A stretch of 64,000 bases of DNA from Asticcacaulis tiandongensis (GTDB lineage: Bacteria; Pseudomonadota; Alphaproteobacteria; Caulobacterales; Caulobacteraceae): positions 62,001-126,000 of the forward strand of contig NZ_SSBC01000020.1 in assembly GCF_006475605.1 (NCBI RefSeq), written 5' to 3'. The translations under genes were made by a program, and so were the position numbers. Position 1 is the first letter of the stretch; each line of letters opens with the position of its first letter. The notes under the pieces are model-generated. The model ran no database searches and was not told the DNA's origin. It worked only from the letters and a program-made list of their open reading frames with translations. Below are positions 17,960 to 24,968 of the stretch, piece by piece.

Positions 17960-19828
17960 TTAAAACAGGTCGGCGCGCAGGCCGAGCCACAGACGACGGC
18001 CCGGGACGCTGTAACCACCGGCGGTTTCGTAATCGGCATCGCCCAGATTTTCGACGCGGCCATAGACGGTAATGCGTTCACGGATCTGATAAGCGGCGCG
18101 CAAATCAAGCACACCGTAGGGCTTGAGGCGGCGCGTAGAGAAATCCGAATCGCGGGTCGAACCGGCATAGCGCAGGCCGAGGCCGATGTTGAAATCAGGT
18201 GTGACAGTATGGGTGATGTCGATATTGCCCAGATGACGCGGACGACGCGGCAAATCGATGTCCGTTACGGCGTCTTTGGCAATCACATGGCTGTAGTTGG
18301 CCCGCAGGCGGGTATTGACCGTCAGGTCGCCTTCGAACTCAAGCTCCAGACCTTCGGCTTCGGTGCGGGCGCGGTTGAGGTAATAGCCGCCCCATTCGCC
18401 GCGATCATCACACAGGGCGATCGGTGCTTCGTAGCAGTTGACATAGGTGAAGTGGTTCTTCGTTTCGCGTTTGAAGGCCGTCAGGCTGACGCGGGCGCGG
18501 CGTGCCGTCATGTAATAGTCCACGCCGATTTCACCGCTTTCGGCTTTTTCGGGCGCAAGGTCAGGGTTACCAGTGTCGGAATAGAGCTGATAGAGGCTTG
18601 GGGCATTAAAGCCCTGACCGAAGCTTGCGCGCAGCACCAGATTGTCGGTGGCCAGATAGGAGGCCGAGACGTGGCCAATGGTGTGATCGCCAAAGGTTTC
18701 GTGATCGGCGTAGCGCAGGCTGGCGGTCAGATTAAAGGCGTCGGTGAAGTCATGCGAGGCCTGCACAAACAGGCTGTCGATCGAGACGTCCTTGTCCATG
18801 ACCGGCCCGCCATAGGCCTGATAGGTGGCTTCGGATTGCTCGTGGCTGGCGCCGAACACCAGACGGGTGACATCGCTCAGATGCGCCGTGCCGGTATAGT
18901 CGAAGGTGCGTACCTTGCCCTTGCCATTCAGGTTTTCTACGTCTGTACCACTGTAGTCGTGGCGCTCTGAATCGACCTGAGAGAGCGACAGGGCGTGGGT
19001 CATATTTGCGCCGGTAAAGCGATAACCAAGGCTATAGACGCTTTCCAGCACATTGCCATAATCAGCCGTATCGCCGAAATTATCATAATCGGAATGGCTG
19101 CGGGTGCGCAGGGCGCTGAGGGTTACAGCATGCGCGTCGCTGATGGCGTAACCCAGGCCCAGACGGTACTGGTTCTGGCTGAAGGTGTCGATTTCCGTAC
19201 CGCTTTTGAGGGCGGACAGATCGGATTCTTTGGTGCGACCGGCGGCAAGGCGCCAGGTCAGTTTGTCCTGCTTGCCGCCAAGGCTCAGGCGGACGGCACC
19301 ATAATCCTCAAGCCCTTCGAGCGAAAAGCGGCCTTCGAGCGGGCGGGTAACCTGTTTGCTTGACAGGCTGACGACACCGCCCACGGCACCGGAACCCCAC
19401 AGGGTGGCGAAGGGGCCACGCACGACTTCGATGCGCTCAATGTCGCCCGCAATCAGCAGGCCGGCATTGATATTACCACCGATCTGCGTCGGATCGGCCA
19501 GACGTATGCCATCCAGCACATAGATGGTGTGGTCGCTTTCGGCCCCGCGAATTCGCGTCGTGGCCACCGTGCCAAGGCCGCCATTCTGGGCGATGGTCGC
19601 CGAAGGGGTGAGGGCCAGAAGTTCAGCGACGTTCAGGGCCTGCTTGTTTTCGATGGTGGCGGCATCCAGTACGGCGACGCTCTGGCCGGTCTTCAGGATA
19701 GGTGTCGGGGCGCGGGTGGCGGTGACGATAATCGTCTCTTTCGGGTTTTCTGCCTGATCGGCAAAGGCGACAGGGGCGGCGGCGATCAGAGCGGCGGCGC
19801 AAACGGTGCGAAGCAGGGGGTGGGACAT
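17960..19828 (-). CDS. btuB: TonB-dependent vitamin B12 receptor
   Basis: 622 residues. A signal peptide (LLRTVCAAALIAAAPVAFA) precedes a TonB-box-like ETIIVTATR, then the plug domain (VAELLALTPSATIAQNGG, TTRIRGAESDHTIYVLDGIRL, ERIEVVRGPFATLWGSGAVGGVV) and a beta-barrel ending in ...RRLWLGLRADLF with an aromatic terminal residue. Length and plug motifs match BtuB. The cobalamin riboswitch upstream (19958-20130) confirms control by B12. Imported cobalamin would feed the MetH encoded at 5608-8283. Confidence 0.92.
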   Translation of the reverse strand: MSHPLLRTVCAAALIAAAPVAFADQAENPKETIIVTATRAPTPILKTGQSVAVLDAATIENKQALNVAELLALTPSATIAQNGGLGTVATTRIRGAESDHTIYVLDGIRLADPTQIGGNINAGLLIAGDIERIEVVRGPFATLWGSGAVGGVVSLSSKQVTRPLEGRFSLEGLEDYGAVRLSLGGKQDKLTWRLAAGRTKESDLSALKSGTEIDTFSQNQYRLGLGYAISDAHAVTLSALRTRSHSDYDNFGDTADYGNVLESVYSLGYRFTGANMTHALSLSQVDSERHDYSGTDVENLNGKGKVRTFDYTGTAHLSDVTRLVFGASHEQSEATYQAYGGPVMDKDVSIDSLFVQASHDFTDAFNLTASLRYADHETFGDHTIGHVSASYLATDNLVLRASFGQGFNAPSLYQLYSDTGNPDLAPEKAESGEIGVDYYMTARRARVSLTAFKRETKNHFTYVNCYEAPIALCDDRGEWGGYYLNRARTEAEGLELEFEGDLTVNTRLRANYSHVIAKDAVTDIDLPRRPRHLGNIDITHTVTPDFNIGLGLRYAGSTRDSDFSTRRLKPYGVLDLRAAYQIRERITVYGRVENLGDADYETAGGYSVPGRRLWLGLRADLF

Positions 19829-19858
19829 AGGTATTTAAGCCTTCAGGCACGAATGGAT

Positions 19859-19890
19859 GTTCATTGCGTGCGGAAAAGCACGCAATGAAC
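19859..19890 (-). promoter_or_regulatory. Perfect 13-bp hairpin between the riboswitch and btuB
   Basis: GTTCATTGCGTGC and GCACGCAATGAAC pair perfectly around a six-base loop. It lies 30 bases before the btuB start in the leader RNA. No U-run follows, so it is not a standard terminator; it may be part of the riboswitch expression platform. Confidence 0.6.
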
Positions 19891-19957
19891 GGACATATCG
19901 TCTCTGGGGAACAAGCCTTTTAAGCCTATCCACTCTTGCGACTGCCCCGGTCACGCG

Positions 19958-20130
19958 AAGGACGACAGCAAAGGCAGGTCTCCTGACTTGCGCCTCAGAC
20001 GTTTCATGTCGCCTTCCCGATGAAGCTCATCAGTGGCCTGTGACAGGAAACTCGGCGTTCACAGTTGCGGGGACAGTGCGGAGATTACATCCGCTTCCCT
20101 TTTAAGCCGTATAAATACGGCACCATTTGC
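19958..20130 (-). ncRNA. Cobalamin riboswitch
   Basis: Reading the minus strand in order: an AAAGGGAA element, the CCCGCAACTGT core, GCCACTG, GGGAAGGCG, and the B12 box AGTCAGGAGACCTGCC (complement at 19973-19988). These are the conserved landmarks of AdoCbl/cobalamin riboswitches in the right order and spacing. It leads into btuB. Exact ends are approximate. Confidence 0.93.
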
Positions 20131-20300
20131 ACAGGGCTGCGCTTAGGGCAGGGGGCAGACAGGGTCAAGATCGCATAAGGCTGATTTTCAAGGGCTGTGG
20201 CGCGAAAGCCTCGCCAGCGCCATCTGCACAGCAAAGGAAAATATCTGGCGAAGGTGTTTCCTTTCGATGGAAATCGATTTATAGCTTTGACCAACATCCC

Positions 20301-20325
20301 ACGCCCGGTCGCAAAGGCCGGGCGT
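20301..20325 (+). promoter_or_regulatory. Hairpin in the trcR leader
   Basis: ACGCCCGG pairs with CCGGGCGT around a nine-base loop, 25 bases before the trcR start. No T-run follows. Confidence 0.45.
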
Positions 20326-20350
20326 AGCTATTTGTGAAAGACGTCTGAAC

Positions 20351-21061
20351 ATGTCTGATATTCTGATGCCTAAGGCTACCGCTGTGTGGCTGGTTGAAAA
20401 CACATCGCTGACCTTTGAGCAGATCGCCGATTTTTGCGGCATGCACCTGCTTGAGGTTAAAGGCATCGCCGATGGCGAAGTGGCCCGTGATATTCGGGGG
20501 GCTGACCCCATTGCTAACGGTCAGTTGACACGCGAAGAGCTTGATAAGGCCGAACAAACCAGTGCCTATCGTATGAAGGCGCAAAAGAGCCGTCATGCGG
20601 AACTGCTTAAGCCGGCCAAGAAAGCGCCGCGCTATACGCCCGTGTCACGCCGTCAGGATCGTCCGGACGCCATTTCGTGGTTTGTGAAAAACCACCCCGA
20701 AGTGACTGACGCGCAGATTTCCAAGCTTTTGGGCACCACGAAATCAACCATCGAGCAGGTGCGTAACGGTACGCACTGGAACGCCACGAACCTTAAGCCG
20801 GTTGATCCGGTGACTCTCGGTCTGGTGTCGCAGATCGAACTTGATGCCGCGGTACGCAAGGCTGCGGACGTGAAGCGCAAGCAGGCTGAAAAGCTCGGCA
20901 TTCCTTATGAGGATCCATCGCTGAAGCCTGCTGTGACGGTTCAGCCGGTTGACGATGAGGACGATCCCTATGCCCGCAAGTCTGACCTGACGGCTGAGGA
21001 TGTCTTTGGTTCGGCATTTAACAAGCCGGTAGACAAGGAAGATGAAGACGACGCCTACTAA
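20351..21061 (+). CDS. trcR: DUF1013 protein, cell-cycle transcriptional regulator TrcR
   Basis: 236 residues. The N-terminus MPKATAVWLVENTSLTFEQIADFCGMHLLEVKGIADGEV, split over residues 6-45, is the DUF1013 signature and looks like a helix-turn-helix. A second similar unit is DAISWFVKNHPEVTDAQISKLLGTTKSTIEQVRNGTHW (~105-145, given here in pieces: TDAQISKLLGTTKSTIEQV is the clearest). The tail is acidic (DDEDDPY, DKEDEDDAY). DUF1013 proteins are conserved in alphaproteobacteria and annotated as TrcR. The leader carries a hairpin, and a strong terminator follows. Confidence 0.8.
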   Translation: MSDILMPKATAVWLVENTSLTFEQIADFCGMHLLEVKGIADGEVARDIRGADPIANGQLTREELDKAEQTSAYRMKAQKSRHAELLKPAKKAPRYTPVSRRQDRPDAISWFVKNHPEVTDAQISKLLGTTKSTIEQVRNGTHWNATNLKPVDPVTLGLVSQIELDAAVRKAADVKRKQAEKLGIPYEDPSLKPAVTVQPVDDEDDPYARKSDLTAEDVFGSAFNKPVDKEDEDDAY

Positions 21062-21087
21062 GGCCGGATCGTTTTCTGACCTAATTT

Positions 21088-21124
21088 AAACGCCCTTTCC
21101 GCCCGCCGGAAAGGGCGTTTTTAG
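21088..21124 (+). terminator. Rho-independent terminator after trcR
   Basis: AAACGCCCTTTCCG pairs perfectly with CGGAAAGGGCGTTT, followed by more T residues. Confidence 0.93.
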
Positions 21125-21144
21125 TTAGAATGCGGTGGTGAAGT

Positions 21145-21210
21145 TGCCCCCTACGGCGCGGACTTACGCCGCGCCACCTCCCCCGTTCGCGCGGCTCACA
21201 GGGGAGGAGG
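21145..21210 (+). repeat. Intergenic palindromic repeat, copy 3
   Basis: Same layout as 2363-2415: a GCCCCCT lead, a GGCGCGG/CCGCGCC hairpin, then CACCTCCCCC paired with GGGGAGG. Here a CGTTCGCGCGGCTCACA loop replaces the shorter loop of copy 1. It lies between the convergent trcR and PiuC-like genes. Confidence 0.75.
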
Positions 21211-21221
21211 TTATAAGATGA

Positions 21222-21884
21222 TCAGGTTTCGCTCCACATGCGCAGCAGATTACCGATGCTTTTCTGCGCCGTGAGGCGGGCAGGGCCTTGGGGGACCGCA
21301 TTCTGAAGTTGCCACAGGTCAAACAGGATTTCCCGCTGGTCTTCGCGCCGGATAAGGCTCTGGACCCAGCCGACGCAGGCGAGACGCTCGCCTTTGGTGA
21401 CCGGCGTGACCTGATGAATAAGGCCGGTGCGGTAGATCACCATATCCCCGGCGACAAGGCGGATGTCACGTGTGCCTTCGGGGCCTTCGAGGCTTAAGGC
21501 CCCGCCTTCGTAACTTGCCGGATCGGCGAGAAACAGGGTGAAGGACAGGTCGGTGCGCAAAGCATCCCCGTCTTCGTCACGCATCAGGGCGTCATCCGTG
21601 TGCAGGCCATAGGCGTCTTCGGCGCCATAGCGTGAAAACAGAAGCTTAGACCAGCGAGCCGGACGGGCATAGTTGGCAAACAAGGGCTGTGCCATCAGTT
21701 TTTTGCGCACGAAATCGGCCAGTGCTGCGGTTTTCGGGTTGTCGGCATCGGCCTGCTGATTGGCCTTAACCTGACGGGCGGTGGCACCGGCGCTCAGGCG
21801 CCCGTCCCTGAACGGGAGGCCAGACAGGATGTCACGCACCCGCGACAGGTCTTCGGTATCAAGGACAGATTGAATCAGGAGCAT
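21222..21884 (-). CDS. Fe(II)/2-oxoglutarate dioxygenase, PKHD/PiuC (YbiX) family
   Basis: 220 residues. The double-stranded beta-helix core carries the iron ligands in YGLHTDDA (H-x-D) and GLIHQVTPVTKGERLACVGW (distal H, then the R that binds 2-oxoglutarate). EGGALSLEGPEG and RLVAGDMVIYRTG are family markers. PiuC proteins are usually linked to TonB-dependent siderophore receptors and iron limitation, but no such receptor is adjacent here. A possible Fur-like site (21913-21927) lies in the divergent promoter region. The true substrate is unknown. Confidence 0.85.
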   Translation of the reverse strand: MLLIQSVLDTEDLSRVRDILSGLPFRDGRLSAGATARQVKANQQADADNPKTAALADFVRKKLMAQPLFANYARPARWSKLLFSRYGAEDAYGLHTDDALMRDEDGDALRTDLSFTLFLADPASYEGGALSLEGPEGTRDIRLVAGDMVIYRTGLIHQVTPVTKGERLACVGWVQSLIRREDQREILFDLWQLQNAVPQGPARLTAQKSIGNLLRMWSET

Positions 21885-21912
21885 GGGAAGCCTGCAAAAG
21901 CACTACAATAGT

Positions 21913-21927
21913 TGAGAATGGCTTGCA
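21913..21927. promoter_or_regulatory. Possible Fur-like operator
   Basis: TGAGAAT-G-GCTTGCA resembles the 7-1-7 Fur repeat: the left half is close to TGATAAT, while the right half matches ATTATCA only partly. It lies between the divergent PiuC-like and lipoprotein genes. Weak evidence, supported by the iron link of PiuC. Confidence 0.3.
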
Positions 21928-22002
21928 AATACAAGCGGGTTCGGATAGGTCTTGCCTATATTCTCATGCCTTGCGTTGTAAGGCCCCTAAAAGGAAATTG
22001 CC

Positions 22003-22776
22003 ATGATCGAATTTAAGCCCAAGCTGTGGACGGTCGGCGCTGCCGGTATGATGTTGCTGTCGGTCAGCGCCTGTGGTGACAAGAACACAACCGAGGCCGA
22101 TGCGACCACAGACGGGACGAATGTGTCGGCGGGTGCGACCAATGACGCCGTTGTGGCCGGTGGTGAAACCGGTGAAGCCGGTGCGGCGACTGCCTATTCG
22201 ATGATCGCGGCTGAAAATCGTCAGGCGCTGCGTCTCTATCACCTGAAGGGTTTCTTCCTTGTGGCACAGCACATCCTGCCGTCCGAAGGCGAAGAGGCGG
22301 CGGGCATTGTGATTCAGCAGGGTCTGCTTGAGGTGCTTGATCCCGAAGAAGCGCCGCTGAAGGCAATCGGTCTGGATGTGGCGGCCCTGCGCAAGGCGGC
22401 TGAAACCGGAAAGGCGGCTGATATCCGCAACGCCATCAATGCACTCGATAAGAGCTTTACGACGCGTCCGAAAAACGCCACGCTCGATCGTGACGTGGCC
22501 TTTGGTCTGTCGGAACTGACGTCTGGTCTTTATAACGAAGTGGTCACCGATGCCGGTGTGGATGCCACGGAATATCTGCATTCGCTGGGCGCGGCGCTGG
22601 CGCTGAAAAACTATATCGACCAGAGCGCCAAACTGACGGCTCTGCGCCCTGATGCGGCGAAACTGATCACCTTCTGGCCGACGACGGTGGCCCCTGAGGA
22701 CCCTGCCAAGGCCACCGATAAGGCTGAGGTTGTGGCCCATATCAGCCGTATGGAGCTGTCGCTCAACAGCCTGTAA
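22003..22776 (+). CDS. Lipoprotein of unknown function
   Basis: 257 residues. A signal peptide with lipobox VSAC (near residue 24) is followed by an acidic, Thr/Gly/Ala-rich linker and a helical domain (~60-257). I do not recognise the domain. It contains paired phrases such as AYSMIAAENRQALRLYHLKGFFL and ALALKNYIDQSAKL. The ribosome site AAAAGGAAATT precedes the ATG. It is divergent from the PiuC-like dioxygenase, so a shared iron response is possible but unproven. A terminator overlaps the end of the convergent dsbD gene. Confidence 0.7.
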   Translation: MIEFKPKLWTVGAAGMMLLSVSACGDKNTTEADATTDGTNVSAGATNDAVVAGGETGEAGAATAYSMIAAENRQALRLYHLKGFFLVAQHILPSEGEEAAGIVIQQGLLEVLDPEEAPLKAIGLDVAALRKAAETGKAADIRNAINALDKSFTTRPKNATLDRDVAFGLSELTSGLYNEVVTDAGVDATEYLHSLGAALALKNYIDQSAKLTALRPDAAKLITFWPTTVAPEDPAKATDKAEVVAHISRMELSLNSL

Positions 22777-22792
22777 GGATTGAGGTGATGCG

Positions 22793-22828
22793 AGGGCCGG
22801 ACAGGAAGCTGTTCGGTCCTTTTATTTT
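22793..22828 (+). terminator. Rho-independent terminator after the lipoprotein gene
   Basis: AGGGCCGGACAG and CTGTTCGGTCCT pair with two G-T wobbles around GAAG, followed by TTTATTTTG. Confidence 0.8.
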
Positions 22829-24915
22829 GTCTTGCCTTCCAGAGTTCTGAGCACGGATTTTGTGGACAATAGCTGATCCAGTATCACCGGTTCGGCATTG
22901 TCAGGCCCGTAATAGACATAGAGCGGTACACCGGAGCGCCCGTTCTGGCTCAGATACTGGGATATGGCCGCATCGCGGTTGGTCCAGTCGCCGACCATAT
23001 AGACGGTGCCGGTGGTCTCAAGGCCTTGCTGAAACGCTTTTGAGGCAAAGACGACGTGCTCATTGACCTTACAGGTGACGCACCAGGCGGCGGTCATATT
23101 GACCAGAACCGGTGTATTCGATGCCCGCAATTCGGCAATGCGCGCGGTGCTGAAGCGTTCATGGTCAATGGCCTGATCGGCCAGTTCGCCAATTTCTGTT
23201 TTTGGAGCCTGTGGTTTTTGCATGGCGGCCACGGCGGTCAGGGCAATAGCGAGACCGGCCAACACGCTACGTGTAACAGGCGGCAGGGTCAGTTTTTTCG
23301 GCCACCAAAGGGCCACGGTCAGGAGGAAGGCGGCGGTGATGAGCAGGATCAGCCCCGCTCCTGAGACCTGCTGGGCAAAGACCCAAGCCATCCACAGGGC
23401 GGCCAGATACATGGGGATGGCCAGTATCTGACGCAGGCGGTCCATCCATGGCCCGGGCTTAGGCAGGAAGCGGGCCGCAGCGGGGATGCCGGTGATCAGC
23501 CATGTCAGGCCCACCAAAGGCACGGCAAAACCAAGTCCCAGCGCTAAGAACACCGCCAGAGCGATGATCCCGCCCTGCGCCAGCGCGACGCCGATGGCGG
23601 TGGCCATAAAGGGTGCGGTGCAAGGTGCCGCGACCATCACGGCCAGTATACCGGTCAGGAAGGCGGTGGTGTTGGGGTTTTGGGTGCTGAGAGGTTTGCC
23701 TGCGAGGGATTGCAGACTGCCGCCGACCTCGAACAGGCCGGACATATTGAGCGCCACCGCCAGCAGCAGAAGCGTCAGGCCTGCGGTAATCCACGGCGAT
23801 TGCAACTGAAAGCCCCAGCCCAGCGCACTGCCGAGCGCCATCAGCAGGAGCGCCAGCACAATAAACGTCACCAGCACGCCGAGACCATAGAACAGGGATT
23901 CTTTGCGCGCCATCGATCCATCATGACCGGCACGGGCCAGCGACATCAGCTTCATCGACAGAACCGGAAAGACGCAGGGCATCAGATTGAGGATCATGCC
24001 GCCGAGAAAAGCCAGCCCCATAGCCAGCCCGATGCCACCAACGGTAATATCCGGTGCACCTGCCGGTGGCTTACCGAGGCCATAGGTGCCAGCGGGCAAC
24101 TGACCGGCTGTGGCGCTGATGAGATAGGAACGGCCTGAGGCAAAACGCACGACCGTCTCAAGCGGCTGACCGGCTTCGAAACCTTTGGCGGACTTAAGGG
24201 TGACGCTGAAGCCTTCGGGGCCAAGCTCGGCGATTTGCGGGGCTGACGGGTCGATCAGGCCGCTGTTGACGGGAAAGACATAGACGCCGCCCGCATGGGC
24301 AAAGTCGTTCTTCAGGGGGGTGTTGTCATTGGCCTTAAAGCCCAGTCGCAGGCCGTCGGTCAGGTCATAGGCGGCGGTGATAGTCACCGGTACGGGCAGG
24401 GCGGCGCGGGCCTTGGTGAAGGCACTGCTGTTCAGCGGCTCAGACGTGGGGCCGACCTTGAGATCCAGCGACAGATTGACGGTTTCGGGGACGCAGATTT
24501 TTTCACAGACCAGAAAATCGACGCGGGCCTTAAGCGGCAAAACGCCTGAGGTCAGGGCGGAATGATTGGTCAGTTTGGCCAGAAGCCATGTCTCGCCGCT
24601 ATAGCCATAGTTGGTCAGGCCAAGATAGGGCTGCACTTCGGGGGTGGGAAACTGAAGTTCACCGACCTCAACGCCGGCGGGTAAGGTCCAGGTCACGACC
24701 GGCGCTAACCCTGTGTCACCGGGGTTTTTCCAGTAGGTATGCCAGCCTTTGAGCGGGGTGTGGACAATGGCGAGCCATGTTTCACCCTGTGGCGTCACGG
24801 TGGTTTCAGCCACAAGTTCTGTGGTCAGATGCGCGGTTTTGACCGGTTCCGCCATAAGCGGTGTGGCCAGCAGAATGGCTATAAGGCCGATGAACCGCGC
24901 GATGAATTTGGCCAC
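22822..24915 (-). CDS. dsbD: Thiol:disulfide interchange protein, DsbD/ScsB type
   Basis: 697 residues. A signal peptide precedes a periplasmic N-terminal domain of the ScsB/COG4233 type with the VCEKICVPE cysteine pair (~ residues 135-143). A membrane domain of about eight helices follows, with the two buried cysteines in LNLMPCVFPVLS and VAAPCTAPFMA. The C-terminal thioredoxin domain has WCVTCK. It carries electrons from cytoplasmic thioredoxin to periplasmic disulfides. The N-terminal domain differs from E. coli DsbD and fits the copper-tolerance ScsB group. It lies 53 bases downstream of ptsP on the same strand. Confidence 0.9.
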   Translation of the reverse strand: MAKFIARFIGLIAILLATPLMAEPVKTAHLTTELVAETTVTPQGETWLAIVHTPLKGWHTYWKNPGDTGLAPVVTWTLPAGVEVGELQFPTPEVQPYLGLTNYGYSGETWLLAKLTNHSALTSGVLPLKARVDFLVCEKICVPETVNLSLDLKVGPTSEPLNSSAFTKARAALPVPVTITAAYDLTDGLRLGFKANDNTPLKNDFAHAGGVYVFPVNSGLIDPSAPQIAELGPEGFSVTLKSAKGFEAGQPLETVVRFASGRSYLISATAGQLPAGTYGLGKPPAGAPDITVGGIGLAMGLAFLGGMILNLMPCVFPVLSMKLMSLARAGHDGSMARKESLFYGLGVLVTFIVLALLLMALGSALGWGFQLQSPWITAGLTLLLLAVALNMSGLFEVGGSLQSLAGKPLSTQNPNTTAFLTGILAVMVAAPCTAPFMATAIGVALAQGGIIALAVFLALGLGFAVPLVGLTWLITGIPAAARFLPKPGPWMDRLRQILAIPMYLAALWMAWVFAQQVSGAGLILLITAAFLLTVALWWPKKLTLPPVTRSVLAGLAIALTAVAAMQKPQAPKTEIGELADQAIDHERFSTARIAELRASNTPVLVNMTAAWCVTCKVNEHVVFASKAFQQGLETTGTVYMVGDWTNRDAAISQYLSQNGRSGVPLYVYYGPDNAEPVILDQLLSTKSVLRTLEGKTK

Positions 24916-24968
24916 AGTCTTACCCTTGGAAACCCCACGGCTTCTATATAGGGATAAAACCGGCTTTT

